A DNA stretch of 64,000 nucleotides from Actinobacillus equuli (GTDB taxonomy: Bacteria; Pseudomonadota; Gammaproteobacteria; Enterobacterales; Pasteurellaceae), in contig NZ_LR134310.1 in the NCBI RefSeq assembly GCF_900636745.1, positions 2,100,501-2,164,500 of the forward strand. The letters are read 5' to 3'. Under the pieces are notes generated by a model. The model did not search any database and had not been told where the DNA came from. It saw only the letters and a list, made by a program, of their open reading frames with translations. Each line of letters opens with the position of its first letter. The first letter of the stretch is position 1. The position numbers and the translations under genes are program-made. This document shows, in pieces, positions 46,116 to 57,018 of the stretch.

Positions 46116-47652
46116 TTGCGTTAACGTTTTCTTCATCTCGCAATTGACGGTCAAAGACTTTAGCACAATCATCTGTGCCTGCACCGTACCAAGTGGTATC
46201 ACGTAGAACCGCCTCACCTTTGCGATAACGTTCTACTTCACTTTTCTTCACTAAATAACCGGTAACACGAATTAAATCGGTATTTTTGAGATAAGTCGTG
46301 ATATAGCGATAACCGTTGGCAAACGAACCGTCAATAATATCGACTACCGCATCTAAATGGTCGGTATAGGTTTGGTCAAACGCAAATAAGTCGCCAGTTC
46401 CTGACGGGAAATATTTGTGGAATGGCGCCGATTGTTTTAAATGTGTCAATAAGGTTGGCTCTTCACCGACACGAATACGGTGTGCCGGTGTATTCATTTT
46501 ATCTTCGGCGTGATTACTTGCCCCAACTTGTGCGTGTAATAAGTATTGGTTATTGGTGCGTTCTACATATAAGCCTTGATGTGCATCGTTGATTTCTTTC
46601 AACTTATCCATAATTAAGGTTGCAATCTCATCGCCTCGTTTACTTTGGCCGAAGGTTTCGTTTAAACCTTCTTTTTGTAAGAGGTGATTTGTCGCATCGG
46701 CTAAACCGACAATTGCAATCATACTGGTGAAATTCGTGCGTTTAATAAAGCCTTCTTTCACAAGGAAGTCGGTTTCAAAGAAATTACTTTCTTCCACAAG
46801 GAATTTATGACGTTTATCCATCGTTGAAAGGGCGAGTCTTGCTACTTTCGGCAACAACTCATTAACCATTTCATCTACACTGTTACAGGCACGACCGATA
46901 GTCCCTAAACGTAAGCGAGTTAGGGTATAAGCACCGCCGCACTCAGGTAACGCGTTGTAACAACTTGCGATACCGTAGTCTTCGCCTAAATCGGAAATAT
47001 AATAAGCATCGTTAGCAAAAGACGGTTTAGAAACTAATAAGCAAGCTTTTGCTGCTAACTCGGCAAATTCACGAGAGGTTTTGCTTTTGTCATAACGAAT
47101 ACTCATATTTGGGGTCGGATTCTCAAGCTCAATCACCGCTTTAAGGATCAAGCGACCGGCTTTGGTATCATAAGGACCAACATTCGCATGACAGAAAGAA
47201 TCCGGTACGGTTTTATCAATATGATTTAAGAAACGTTTGATCTTGATATAGTCTTGTTCTTCATCGGTAATGAACGGATCGAGTAATACATCTAAGCGAC
47301 CGATATAAACCGGGTAGGTGGTAATAGACGGCACATGAGAATAGATAATCAGTAAACCGTCTAATGCCTCATCAAGATTGGTTGGCGGCGGCAAATCTAA
47401 AAATTTACAGCCTTTTTGGATATAAACATTATAATCCGGCAAAATGTAACGAGGACGATAAATGGCATAACCTTCATTAAGATCGCAGATCATTTGGTTC
47501 TCGATATATTGCCATTCTTCTTCGGTGTAACCCAACAATTCGGTAGGATTAAACAGACGTTCGGCAATGTTTCCGAGGATCATTAATTTTTGGTGATAGG
47601 TAAGAGAATTTGATTTAACCGTATCTAAAATATCTTGTAATGAAGATTGCAT
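46108..47652 (-). CDS. yjjI: YjjI family glycyl radical enzyme
   Basis: A 514-residue glycyl-radical enzyme of unknown reaction. It has the family layout: a long barrel region and a C-terminal radical loop DLIRVTGYLVKKSEVERY (radical Gly in RVTGY, about 483) near the end. The likely thiyl Cys lies in SCYNALPECGGAYTLTRLR. It is shorter than pyruvate formate-lyase (about 760), as usual for YjjI. The partner activase yjjW overlaps its 3' end and a nucleoside transporter follows. In E. coli yjjI-yjjW lies next to the deoCABD nucleoside catabolism operon, so a role in anaerobic sugar use from nucleosides is a reasonable inference. Confidence 0.9.
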   Translation of the reverse strand: MQSSLQDILDTVKSNSLTYHQKLMILGNIAERLFNPTELLGYTEEEWQYIENQMICDLNEGYAIYRPRYILPDYNVYIQKGCKFLDLPPPTNLDEALDGLLIIYSHVPSITTYPVYIGRLDVLLDPFITDEEQDYIKIKRFLNHIDKTVPDSFCHANVGPYDTKAGRLILKAVIELENPTPNMSIRYDKSKTSREFAELAAKACLLVSKPSFANDAYYISDLGEDYGIASCYNALPECGGAYTLTRLRLGTIGRACNSVDEMVNELLPKVARLALSTMDKRHKFLVEESNFFETDFLVKEGFIKRTNFTSMIAIVGLADATNHLLQKEGLNETFGQSKRGDEIATLIMDKLKEINDAHQGLYVERTNNQYLLHAQVGASNHAEDKMNTPAHRIRVGEEPTLLTHLKQSAPFHKYFPSGTGDLFAFDQTYTDHLDAVVDIIDGSFANGYRYITTYLKNTDLIRVTGYLVKKSEVERYRKGEAVLRDTTWYGAGTDDCAKVFDRQLRDEENVNANE

Positions 47653-47715
47653 ATTATAGCCTCAAGTGAATCAGGAGATTTGGGCTATATTGTACGGATT
47701 TGCTCAAAAAAATAC

Positions 47716-47731
47716 TGTGAAATAGATCTCA
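47716..47731. promoter_or_regulatory. CRP-like site upstream of yjjI
   Basis: TGTGA-AATAGA-TCTCA has one mismatch to the CRP consensus and lies 64 bp upstream of the yjjI start. It fits cAMP control of an alternative-carbon operon. Confidence 0.6.
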
Positions 47732-47750
47732 ATTTTCGATTTCGAAAAAA

Positions 47751-47786
47751 ACAAAAGCACCAAAAATGACTGATTTTTGGTGCTTT
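47751..47786 (-). terminator. lnt terminator
   Basis: A 14-bp perfect stem, AAAGCACCAAAAAT and ATTTTTGGTGCTTT, with loop GACTG. On the minus strand it is followed by TGTTTTTTTCG. It separates lnt from yjjI. A USS core (47796-47804) abuts the lnt stop. Confidence 0.92.
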
Positions 47787-47804
47787 CTTCGACAAACAAG
47801 CGGT

Positions 47805-49316
47805 CTATTTCTTTCTAAATCTTGCAAAAACCAAGATCAGGCAAAATAGGTTGAGTGCATAAATTAGCCAGCTACCTGTTTTAGCGAATAGGGTTTCGCC
47901 TTTGAGCGGCTGAATTTGTGTGGTCAGTACATTCGCTTCAAATTGAGGAATCTGTTCGATAATCTCGCCTTTAGCACCGATAACCGCTGTAATCCCGGTG
48001 TTTGCCGCACGGAGTAGCGGCTTGCCTAATTCGAGTGCGCGCATTCTTGCCATTTGGAAATGCTGCCAAGGGCCGATAGAGGCACCAAACCAGGCATCAT
48101 TGGTAATTGTCAATAAATAATCCGATTGCTGTGCTTGTTGGTTTTGTTGCATTTGGTGACCGAAAATTACCTCATAGCAAATCGCCATATTAAATTTACG
48201 CTTTTTAGCGAAAAGAGGCTGTTGCACAAATTCGCCTTGCGATAAATTAATCGGCAGAATAAACACATCACGCATCCAATCCAATACCGAGCCGAAAGGC
48301 ACATATTCGCCGAACGGCACTAAATGGTGTTTATTGTAACGTGCGCTATTATGCAAATCATAAGGTTGCGATTGATTACCTAACACCACCGCACTATTAA
48401 ATAATTGCTCGTTTTCATTTTGGTAAAGTGTACCGATGATCACTTCACTGCCTTTTTCTGCGGCAACTTGCTGAAGTTGGCTAAGTAGCGGATAAATTTG
48501 CGTTTCTAATGCCGGAATGGCTGATTCAGGCAATACAATCACATCACTCTTACCTAATAATGGGCTGATTAAACGCTGATAGGTTTGTAACGTATAATCG
48601 AAATGTGCCGGATCCCATTTCATCTTTTGCTCAATGTTACCTTGTACAAGACTTACGTTAAGCGGTTGTTTTTGCTCATCAATTTGCACAAACGGAATAA
48701 ATTTGGAGGCAAATGCTAATCCGCATAGTACCGCTAAGGTAGCAAGAGAAGTGGTCGTTTTTGCAGATTTTTTTACTAATAACACAAAGTAACCGCTTAC
48801 AACCATCACAAAGAATGTGAGTCCTTCAACACCTAACAGTGGCGCAATACCGGCAAACGGGCTGTCAATTTGCGTATAACCGAATTGCAGCCAAGGGAAA
48901 CCGGTAAAGACTACGCCTCGCAGATATTCGGTAAAGGTAAAAATCGCCGCAAGTGCAAAAGGGTTGCGGATTTGGAAACGTTGGGCAATGTAGCTGAACA
49001 GCAAATTATAAATGGCAAGATAGCAAGCCAATAAAAACACTGCGATATAGCTCACCACAAGCGGTACGCCACCGAATTGAGTCATACTGACGTGTACCCA
49101 ATTTACCCCGACACAAAAGCAGCCGAGCGACCAAGCAAAAGTTGCCCAAAGTGCGGTTTTACGCTGCGGAAGTGTTGCCGACCAAATTAAGCCAGCAGCG
49201 GAAAGGTAGATGAGCCCCCAAATATCAAAAGGGGAATAGGCGAGTGTGCCTATGCTGCCGAGGACAGCAGCAAGCAAACAAGCGGTTAAAATTGATGGAT
49301 TTTTTACAAATTTCAT
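47805..49316 (-). CDS. lnt: Apolipoprotein N-acyltransferase
   Basis: Lnt adds the third acyl chain to outer-membrane lipoproteins in the inner membrane. It has 503 residues (E. coli 512). About six to seven N-terminal hydrophobic segments precede a nitrilase-type domain (about 215-480) with the triad elements VIVLPESAIP (Glu), the Lys region near HHLVPFGEYVPFG, and MAICYEVIFG (Cys). NDAWFGASIGPWQHFQMARMRALE is the family signature. It follows corC, the same order as E. coli corC-lnt. Two USS cores lie in the gene (49057-49065, 49278-49286). Confidence 0.96.
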   Translation of the reverse strand: MKFVKNPSILTACLLAAVLGSIGTLAYSPFDIWGLIYLSAAGLIWSATLPQRKTALWATFAWSLGCFCVGVNWVHVSMTQFGGVPLVVSYIAVFLLACYLAIYNLLFSYIAQRFQIRNPFALAAIFTFTEYLRGVVFTGFPWLQFGYTQIDSPFAGIAPLLGVEGLTFFVMVVSGYFVLLVKKSAKTTTSLATLAVLCGLAFASKFIPFVQIDEQKQPLNVSLVQGNIEQKMKWDPAHFDYTLQTYQRLISPLLGKSDVIVLPESAIPALETQIYPLLSQLQQVAAEKGSEVIIGTLYQNENEQLFNSAVVLGNQSQPYDLHNSARYNKHHLVPFGEYVPFGSVLDWMRDVFILPINLSQGEFVQQPLFAKKRKFNMAICYEVIFGHQMQQNQQAQQSDYLLTITNDAWFGASIGPWQHFQMARMRALELGKPLLRAANTGITAVIGAKGEIIEQIPQFEANVLTTQIQPLKGETLFAKTGSWLIYALNLFCLILVFARFRKK

Positions 49317-49370
49317 TTGAGATAGTTAATTAAGTAATAGAGAAAGATTCTTCGAAATAACGCAAATAAA

Positions 49371-49392
49371 AGGTGAGGATAAAACCTCACCT
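49371..49392 (-). terminator. Hairpin between corC and lnt
   Basis: AGGTGAGG and CCTCACCT form an 8-bp stem with loop ATAAAA. On the minus strand TTTTATTTG follows. It lies 20 bp after corC, so it is a terminator or attenuator that lowers lnt relative to corC. Confidence 0.7.
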
Positions 49393-49411
49393 ATATATTA
49401 TGCTTTGTTTA

Positions 49412-50302
49412 TTATTCTTCGTTGGTGATCAGCTGTTCCATTTTTTCCAGCTGTTCATCCGGTACGGTAACGCGTAATTGAATCAGACGGCGGCTATCGG
49501 CAGAAGTAACTTTAAAATCAATGCCTTCTAATTGAATTTGTTCGCCTCGCTGAGGAAGATGCCCAAATGCTTGCATTACTAAACCGCCCACCGTATCCAC
49601 TTCTTCATCGGTAAATTCGGTCGCAAAGGTTTCATTGAATTTTTCAATATCAGTCAGTGCCGATACTGCATAAGTATGACGAGAAAGCTGACGAATCGGC
49701 TCGATTTCTTCTTCATCAAATTCGTCTTCAATATCGCCGACAATTTGTTCGAGAATATCTTCAATCGTAACTAAGCCCGATACAGCCCCAAACTCGTCCA
49801 CAACAATCGCCATATGGAAGCGTTCCGAACGGAATTCTTTTAACATTCGATCAACGCGTTTACTTTCCGGCACAATAACCGCCGAGCGCAAGATAGCTTG
49901 CATATTAAACGGTTCGGAATCAGAACGTAGGTATTTCAGCAAATCTTTTGCCAGTAAAATACCTTGTACAGTATCTTTTCCATCATCTAGTATTACGGGA
50001 AAACGTGAGTGAGCGGATTCAATAATCAAATCCACGCAGGCTTCAAGCGGTAAATTGGCATCAATATAAACAATTTGCGGGCGGGGAATCATAATATCAC
50101 GTACACGAAGTTCGGATATTTCCATTACCCCTTCAATCATTTCTTTGGTATCGCTATCAATCAGTTCATTTTCAACCGAATCACGAATTACTTCGACTAA
50201 ATCTTCACGATTTTTAGGCTCGGATTGAAACAAACCACTAAAAATAGAATGTAAAAACGATTTCTTATCTTGCGAATTCACGCTTTGCTGTTCATCACTC
50301 AT
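49412..50302 (-). CDS. corC: CBS-pair CorC/HlyC family protein
   Basis: A 296-residue cytoplasmic protein of the CorC/YbeX type, linked in E. coli to magnesium and cobalt efflux and to ribosome function. It lacks membrane helices. A CBS pair spans about 68-190 ([27 protein letters not shown] and [28 protein letters not shown]). The C-terminal transporter-associated domain spans about 210-290 ([22 protein letters not shown]). It is upstream of lnt as in E. coli. Confidence 0.94.
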   Translation of the reverse strand: MSDEQQSVNSQDKKSFLHSIFSGLFQSEPKNREDLVEVIRDSVENELIDSDTKEMIEGVMEISELRVRDIMIPRPQIVYIDANLPLEACVDLIIESAHSRFPVILDDGKDTVQGILLAKDLLKYLRSDSEPFNMQAILRSAVIVPESKRVDRMLKEFRSERFHMAIVVDEFGAVSGLVTIEDILEQIVGDIEDEFDEEEIEPIRQLSRHTYAVSALTDIEKFNETFATEFTDEEVDTVGGLVMQAFGHLPQRGEQIQLEGIDFKVTSADSRRLIQLRVTVPDEQLEKMEQLITNEE

Positions 50303-50474
50303 TGTATATTCTCTTAAAAAACGAAAGTTCTCTACCTTTGATTAAAGGTGAGATCAAGGCTAAAAATTATCATAAATTGAGGTGTTTGATAATAAAATTA
50401 TTTCTATTTTGTTTAAATTAGCATAGCATAAGACGAGAAATTCTCATATTGATTCAATTTTAAGGAGCTTCTTA

Positions 50475-51077
50475 ATGAAATTAGCGAAGATTGCAGTTGC
50501 GGTTGCAACACTGGCGGTCAGTTCATTTTCTATCGCCGGTACTTTGACTACATCGGATAGCGTAGAGTTATTAGCGTTTGATGGTCAGAAAGTAGCGAAA
50601 GGCACAGCAGGATTATCAATTGATAGTAAAGTGCATCAGGTGGTTGTGAGTGTAAGCGATATTGTTGACGGTAGTTATTTCTCAATTGATCCGGTCATTC
50701 TTACATTTAACGGTACGGATGAAGATGCGAAAATCGTTACTCCCAAATTTACCTCAAGTTTCGCTGTAGATAAATTCAGAAAAGAGTTAGATTTCAAAAT
50801 CGAAACCGTATCAGGTAAAGAAATTAGTTATAAACGTGATTTGTTAAAGGGTGAAGGTTTTGCACCAAATTCTCGTGTTGAGGATAATCTTGCTAAATAT
50901 AACGCAAGTAAAGCTGTTGCTTCAGTATCGGATTTTGCCAATGCGGCTTTAGAATCGAAAGGGCAAATGGTGATTGAAACCGCCAATGTGAAAGAAGAAC
51001 AGTTACAAATTTTGTTCAAAAAAGCGGATAAAGAAACGCAAAAACGTTTCTTAGCATGGGCTAAAAAACAACAATAG
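50475..51077 (+). CDS. DUF2057 (UPF0319, YccT-like) periplasmic protein
   Basis: A 200-residue secreted protein. The signal peptide MKLAKIAVAVATLAVSSFSIAG is cleaved near SIA-G. The rest is beta-rich (VHQVVVSVSDIV, PVILTFNGTDEDAKIV) and ends in a helical, charged tail (KADKETQKRFLAWAKKQQ). E. coli YccT (CsgI) affects curli assembly; that role does not transfer, since no curli genes are visible. AAGGAG precedes the ATG. It is monocistronic with its own terminator. Confidence 0.87.
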   Translation: MKLAKIAVAVATLAVSSFSIAGTLTTSDSVELLAFDGQKVAKGTAGLSIDSKVHQVVVSVSDIVDGSYFSIDPVILTFNGTDEDAKIVTPKFTSSFAVDKFRKELDFKIETVSGKEISYKRDLLKGEGFAPNSRVEDNLAKYNASKAVASVSDFANAALESKGQMVIETANVKEEQLQILFKKADKETQKRFLAWAKKQQ

Positions 51078-51094
51078 TATTAATGAGCAAACAC

Positions 51095-51127
51095 AAAGCC
51101 TCAGCAGAAATGCTGAGGCTTTCTTTT
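51095..51127 (+). terminator. Terminator of the DUF2057 gene
   Basis: A 12-bp perfect stem, AAAGCCTCAGCA and TGCTGAGGCTTT, with loop GAAA and then CTTTTT. Confidence 0.93.
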
Positions 51128-51168
51128 TGGGTAAAAATTTGAAGTGCATCACATTCTTATAACAAAAA

Positions 51169-51184
51169 TGTGCTTAATGTCACA
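51169..51184. promoter_or_regulatory. CRP-like site upstream of glpF
   Basis: TGTGC-TTAATG-TCACA has one mismatch to the CRP consensus, 128 bp upstream of glpF, where cAMP-CRP control of glycerol use is expected. Confidence 0.6.
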
Positions 51185-51234
51185 AATTTACACTTTCCCA
51201 TTTGCGAAAAAAGTTCGTTTTTATATAGTGCGCT

Positions 51235-51250
51235 ACGAAAACGTTTGCGT
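51235..51250. promoter_or_regulatory. PurR/LacI-type operator upstream of glpF
   Basis: ACGAAAACGTTTGCGT is the exact reverse complement of the PurR consensus ACGCAAACGTTTTCGT. It lies 62 bp before the glpF start, probably next to or overlapping the promoter. GlpR sites look different, so a LacI-family repressor is implied. Confidence 0.6.
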
Positions 51251-51311
51251 TTTCAAACATTTTATATGCTTATCTCGTTATTCCGTTTAATGTGTCCATA
51301 AGGGGGACTAT

Positions 51312-52097
51312 ATGGAAAGATCGTTAAAAGGCGCCTGTATTGCTGAATTTATTGGAACGGGGCTGATTATCTTTTTCGGTGTGGGGTGTGTTGCTGCAGC
51401 GCAATTAGCCGGTGCAACATTTGGTTTATGGGAAATTGCGATTATGTGGGGTGTTGGTGTTGCACTTGCCGTTTATACGACAGCCGGTGTGTCCGGAGCT
51501 CATCTTAATCCGGCAGTGACTGTTGCACTTTGGAAGTTTGCGTGTTTTGACGGTAAAAAAGTGCTTCCTTATATCGTTTCTCAATTTTTAGGCGCATTTA
51601 CTGCGGCTGCCTTAGTCTATTTCTTATATAAAGATCTCTTTTCTGCTGCGGAAGCAGCAAAGAATATCGTGCGCGGTGAAAGCGTAGGTTTTGCCGGTGT
51701 TTTTTCGACCTATCCTCATGAACATATCAGCGTAGTACAAGCGTTTTGTGTTGAAGCAGTGATTACAATGGCATTAATGGCTTTAATTCTCGCGTTAACT
51801 GATGATGGTAACGGCGTACCGAAAGGCCCGATGGCACCGTTATTAATCGGTTTATTAATTGCTGCTATTGGCGGTGCGTTTGGTCCGCTTACCGGTTTTG
51901 CGATGAATCCGGCTCGTGATTTTGGTCCGAAAGTATTTGCATTCTTCGCCGGTTGGGGCGATGTCGCATTTACCGGTGCACGTGATATTCCTTATTTCCT
52001 TGTTCCTCTGATTGCACCATTTGTTGGCGCATTAGTCGGCGCGTGGGGTTATCGCCGTTTTATTGGTAAAAACTTACCGTGTAACTGCGAAAAATAA
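51312..52097 (+). CDS. glpF: Glycerol uptake facilitator
   Basis: An aquaglyceroporin of 261 residues (E. coli GlpF 281) that lets glycerol cross the inner membrane. It has six helices, and both NPA-type pore motifs are present: SGAHLNPAVTVALW (about 60-73) and GFAMNPARDFGPK (about 196-208). The Asp after the second motif (NPARD) marks the glycerol-conducting branch rather than water-only aquaporins. GGGGG precedes the ATG. glpK follows after 38 bp. Confidence 0.97.
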   Translation: MERSLKGACIAEFIGTGLIIFFGVGCVAAAQLAGATFGLWEIAIMWGVGVALAVYTTAGVSGAHLNPAVTVALWKFACFDGKKVLPYIVSQFLGAFTAAALVYFLYKDLFSAAEAAKNIVRGESVGFAGVFSTYPHEHISVVQAFCVEAVITMALMALILALTDDGNGVPKGPMAPLLIGLLIAAIGGAFGPLTGFAMNPARDFGPKVFAFFAGWGDVAFTGARDIPYFLVPLIAPFVGALVGAWGYRRFIGKNLPCNCEK

Positions 52098-52114
52098 ATT
52101 CACATCTTCATTAA

Positions 52115-53638
<1,524 letters not shown>

Positions 53639-53651
53639 AAGAGTATGAGTT

Positions 53652-53693
53652 AAGCGGTCTGATTTGCAAAAAATTTTGTAAATTAGGCCGCTT
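53652..53693 (+). repeat. Diverged USS inverted pair after glpK
   Basis: AAGCGG (53652-53657) and CCGCTT (53688-53693) are extended by TCTGATTTGCAAAA and TTTTGTAAATTAGG-type segments. It is a degenerate relative of the exact USS pairs and may help terminate glpFK. Confidence 0.5.
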
Positions 53694-53725
53694 GTTTATT
53701 GGCGGAAAGATAATCAATCCTATAA

Positions 53726-53753
53726 AAAAACGACCTTAATAAAGGTCGTTTTT
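53726..53753. terminator. Bidirectional terminator between glpK and lpxA
   Basis: A 12-bp stem, AAAAACGACCTT and AAGGTCGTTTTT, with loop AATA. It closes both glpFK and the uppS-lpxA envelope cluster. Confidence 0.92.
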
Positions 53754-53782
53754 GTTATCAAAATTTATTGATTAGCTAATAA

Positions 53783-54577
53783 TTAGCGAATAATTCCACG
53801 TGTTGAACGTTTGAAGAAATCGAGGAATAATTTCACAGCAGGTTCATTTTCAGCAAATTGCTCGATTTCCGGAATGGCTTCTTCAATCGTTTTACCGCTA
53901 CGGTAAATTAATTTATAAACGTTACGGATTGCGTGCATTGCCGGTTTGTCAAAACCACGACGTTTTAAGCCTTCTAGATTTACACCGAACGGTTGAGCGT
54001 GGTTACCTTGCGCCATTACGTATGGTGGAACGTCTTGGCTTACCATTGAACCACCGCCTAACATAACGTGTGAGCCGACAACAACAAATTGGTGAATAGC
54101 AGACATACCACCTACGATAACGAAATCATCTAACGTTACGTGACCGGCAAGAGTACCATTGTTTGCGATAATACAACGATTACCAATTGTACAGTCATGG
54201 GCGATATGAGTATTAATCATAAATAGGTTTTCATCACCGATACGAGTGATTCCACCGCCTTGTACTGTGCCTCGGTGAATGGTCACACTTTCGCGAATAC
54301 GGTTACGGTTACCGATAATCACTTTAGTCGGTTCACCTTGATATTTTAAATCTTGGTTGATTTCACCAATACTTGCAAATTGGAAAATTTGGTTTTGTTC
54401 ACCGATTTCAGTGTGACCATTAATCACAACGTGTGAATGAATAATGGTCTTCGCACCAATTTTTACATTTTTACCGATAACACAAAATGGGCCAATTTCA
54501 ACGTGAGCACCAATTTGAGCCCCTTCTTCAATAACTGCTAACGGGCTGATTTTTGCAGTAGAATCGATTAATCGCAT
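53783..54577 (-). CDS. lpxA: Acyl-ACP--UDP-N-acetylglucosamine O-acyltransferase
   Basis: LpxA catalyses the first step of lipid A synthesis, adding a 3-hydroxyacyl chain to UDP-GlcNAc. It has 264 residues (E. coli 262). Left-handed beta-helix hexapeptide repeats fill about 10-185 ([20 protein letters not shown]). The catalytic His lies in [12 protein letters not shown] (about 127), and the helical C-terminus has GLKRRGF. It is last in the cluster, 27 bp after fabZ. Confidence 0.97.
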   Translation of the reverse strand: MRLIDSTAKISPLAVIEEGAQIGAHVEIGPFCVIGKNVKIGAKTIIHSHVVINGHTEIGEQNQIFQFASIGEINQDLKYQGEPTKVIIGNRNRIRESVTIHRGTVQGGGITRIGDENLFMINTHIAHDCTIGNRCIIANNGTLAGHVTLDDFVIVGGMSAIHQFVVVGSHVMLGGGSMVSQDVPPYVMAQGNHAQPFGVNLEGLKRRGFDKPAMHAIRNVYKLIYRSGKTIEEAIPEIEQFAENEPAVKLFLDFFKRSTRGIIR

Positions 54578-54604
54578 AGCGTCTCCTTTGCTACTGGGAG
54601 GAAA

Positions 54605-55069
54605 TTATTTACGAGCACACATTAAGTCAGCTTCACAAGCAAGCTTGCCGTCAACATAAGCTTTACCGGTGAATTTGGTAATACCGCGCATTTCTTTTAA
54701 AAATTCAACTTCAAGTACAAGTTGATCACCAGGCACGACCGGACGTTTAAAACGTGCATTATCGATCGCCGCAAAGTAATAAAGTTCATCCGGACTCATC
54801 TTGCCGTGCGTTGCAACGGCTAATACGCCGGTTGCTTGTGCCATCGCTTCAAGAATAAGTACACCTGGGAAAATTGGGTTAGCAGGGAAGTGACCGGTAA
54901 AACAAGGTTCATTTACTGTAACGTTTTTAACTGCTTTTAACCATTTACCTTCTTCATAGTCCGTTACACGGTCAACTAAGAGGAATGGGTAACGATGCGG
55001 CAACATATTCATGATTTCGGTAACTTCAATTACTTTAGGTTCTCTATTTTCTTGTACTTCAATTGTCAT
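54605..55069 (-). CDS. fabZ: 3-hydroxyacyl-ACP dehydratase FabZ
   Basis: FabZ removes water from 3-hydroxyacyl-ACP in fatty acid elongation and so competes with LpxA for the same intermediate. It has 154 residues. The hot-dog fold shows [17 protein letters not shown] with catalytic His (about 24-40) and the catalytic Glu in [20 protein letters not shown]. It lies between lpxD and lpxA as in other gammaproteobacteria, balancing lipid A against membrane phospholipid. Confidence 0.97.
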   Translation of the reverse strand: MTIEVQENREPKVIEVTEIMNMLPHRYPFLLVDRVTDYEEGKWLKAVKNVTVNEPCFTGHFPANPIFPGVLILEAMAQATGVLAVATHGKMSPDELYYFAAIDNARFKRPVVPGDQLVLEVEFLKEMRGITKFTGKAYVDGKLACEADLMCARK

Positions 55070-55109
55070 TTACTTGACCTCATAATAAGGAAATTAAAAA
55101 TTTAACTAA

Positions 55110-55160
55110 GACTTCAAAAGAGTGATGGACGCTAAAAAACGCCCATAACTCTTGAAAGTC
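55110..55160 (-). other. Imperfect intercistronic hairpin between lpxD and fabZ
   Basis: GACTT (55110-55114) pairs with AAGTC (55156-55160). Inside it AAGAGT and ATGGACG pair with CGCCCAT and ACTCTT with a few mismatches around a TAAAAAA loop. It fills most of the 100-bp gap and may affect mRNA stability or partial termination. Confidence 0.45.
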
Positions 55161-55169
55161 AATTATTCA

Positions 55170-56195
55170 CTATGGTGAGAAATGCTTTTCAAGCGCTTTC
55201 AAACGTTTGTTCATTTCATCGATGTTCATCGTAAGAGCGGCAGTTTTACGCCATTCTTTATTGGTTTGTGCCGGAATACCTGACGAATAAATACCTTTTT
55301 CGGTAATAGGTTTCATTACCATGCTCATGCCGGTAATAATCGCACCGTCACAGATTTCCATATGACCGTTGATTACGCTTGCGCCGCCAATTTGACAGAA
55401 TCGACCAACTTTTAAACTGCCTGCCATAATCACACCACCGGCTACTGCTGTGCCAAAACCGATATGTACATTATGCGCAATTTGGCATAGGTTGTCGATA
55501 ATCACATTATCTTCAATAACTGTAGGATCTAATGCGCCTCGGTCAATACAAGTACAAGCGCCGATTTCAACACGGTTACCGATAATCACACCGCCGGTTT
55601 GTGGAATTTTAATCCATTGACCTTTATCGTTCGCATAACCGAAACCATCAGAACCAATTACGGCAGAAGACTGGATTAAGCAATCTGTACCGATTTGAAC
55701 ATTATGATATACCGATACGTTTGCCCATAATTGGGTACGTGCACCGATTTTGGTATTTTTACCAACAAAACAACCTGCGCCGATAATCACATCATCGCCC
55801 AATTCTACGCCGCTTTCGATAACGGCGTTTGCGCCGACCGAAACATTATTGCCTAATTTAGCGTCAGGCGAAATAACTGCATGGGATGAAATTTGATTTG
55901 CAGCTTTAGGGGTTGAATCCATATATTGTGCAAGTAATGCATAAGCAAGATAAGGATTTTTAACAATAATTAAATTTTGAGATTCCGCACAAAATTCCAC
56001 ATCCGCTTCGCTGACAATAATCGCACCTGCTTGAGATTGAGCTAATTGAGGGCGATATTTGGCATTGGAAATAAATGTAATTTGTGATGAATTCGCTTTA
56101 TCTAATGCGGCGATGCTAGAAATAGCCAAATCGGCGTTACCCTTTAGAGTACCGCCGATTTGCTCCGCCAATTCAATTAAACGGAAATTAGCCAT
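55170..56195 (-). CDS. lpxD: UDP-3-O-(3-hydroxyacyl)glucosamine N-acyltransferase
   Basis: LpxD adds the second acyl chain (N-linked) in lipid A synthesis. Its 341 residues equal the E. coli length. An N-terminal uridine-binding domain (about 1-100) precedes the left-handed beta-helix (about 105-300) with the catalytic His in [12 protein letters not shown] (about 240). A C-terminal helix ends at [10 protein letters not shown]. Its ATG shares one base with the ompH stop (TAATG), so the two are translationally coupled. Confidence 0.97.
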   Translation of the reverse strand: MANFRLIELAEQIGGTLKGNADLAISSIAALDKANSSQITFISNAKYRPQLAQSQAGAIIVSEADVEFCAESQNLIIVKNPYLAYALLAQYMDSTPKAANQISSHAVISPDAKLGNNVSVGANAVIESGVELGDDVIIGAGCFVGKNTKIGARTQLWANVSVYHNVQIGTDCLIQSSAVIGSDGFGYANDKGQWIKIPQTGGVIIGNRVEIGACTCIDRGALDPTVIEDNVIIDNLCQIAHNVHIGFGTAVAGGVIMAGSLKVGRFCQIGGASVINGHMEICDGAIITGMSMVMKPITEKGIYSSGIPAQTNKEWRKTAALTMNIDEMNKRLKALEKHFSP

Positions 56196-56971
56196 TATTT
56201 TTTCGCTTCTTCTGGTTTAGTTTCGCTAGCAGGTTTAGCTTCGTTTGCTTTTGCTGCCGGTTGTTCAATTTTAATGTTCGGATGTTTTGCTTTTAATGCA
56301 TCCAATACTTTTTCAGTAATGTCTTTGCTTTCATCTTCCGCATAAAGTGCAACTGAAGGTGGGAATACTAAAGTATAACCTTTAGATTTTGCGACCTCTT
56401 TAATTGTAGTATTGATTTCTTCTACTACTTGTTTTTGCACTGTTTGTGGATCCATACCACCAGCTTCTTGCTGTGCTTTATTTAATTTTTCTTGGAAAGC
56501 GTCTGCTTTTTTCTGGAATGCTTCCGCTTTTTTACCGAATTCCGCTTCACGTTTTTGGATTGCAGCAACTTTGTTTTGGAATGCTTTATATTCTGCTTCA
56601 ATTGCATTTTGACGTGCTTGAATTTCTCTTGAACGTAAACGCGGCGCATCTTTTTCTAATGCGGCAGATTTTTTCTTAAGAGAAGCTTCTACTTTAGCTT
56701 GTTCAGCTTGTAATTTTTTAGCATCATTTTCTAACTTGTCTCTTTCGGCAGTTAATGCTTTGTTTTCATCCGCTAATTTTTTATCTTCATCGGCAAATTT
56801 GTCTCTGCCTTCTTTCATGAATTTGTCAAATTTTTGTGCCGCATCAATAGCAACCGGATGATTTTGTAATAAGTAGTTCGGATCAACAAAACCAATAGTA
56901 TCACTTGCTTGAGCGAGACCTGCTGTCGTTAATGCTGCAGTGACTGCAGCAATTTTGAATAATTTTTTCAT
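56195..56971 (-). CDS. OmpH/Skp-family periplasmic chaperone, enlarged
   Basis: Skp holds unfolded outer-membrane proteins in the periplasm and delivers them to BamA, encoded just upstream. A signal peptide ends near AQA-S (about 22). The protein has 258 residues against 161 in E. coli. The extra length lies mostly in the coiled-coil tentacle (about 40-165, rich in Lys, Glu, Ala and Gln, for example [20 protein letters not shown]) and in a Pro/Ala/Lys/Glu tail after about 235. The membrane-proximal core still reads [25 protein letters not shown]. One-base overlap with lpxD and location after bamA support the assignment. Confidence 0.9.
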   Translation of the reverse strand: MKKLFKIAAVTAALTTAGLAQASDTIGFVDPNYLLQNHPVAIDAAQKFDKFMKEGRDKFADEDKKLADENKALTAERDKLENDAKKLQAEQAKVEASLKKKSAALEKDAPRLRSREIQARQNAIEAEYKAFQNKVAAIQKREAEFGKKAEAFQKKADAFQEKLNKAQQEAGGMDPQTVQKQVVEEINTTIKEVAKSKGYTLVFPPSVALYAEDESKDITEKVLDALKAKHPNIKIEQPAAKANEAKPASETKPEEAKK

Positions 56972-57018
56972 TTAAATATCCTTTAATGTTTTTAATTAAT
57001 CATGACTGATTAAGTGGT

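Noticed and set aside
46116-46217. N-terminal extension of yjjW to 46217
   Set aside because: The extra residues come only from frame overlap with yjjI. The ATG at 46115 overlaps the yjjI stop in the usual coupled manner, and homology starts there.
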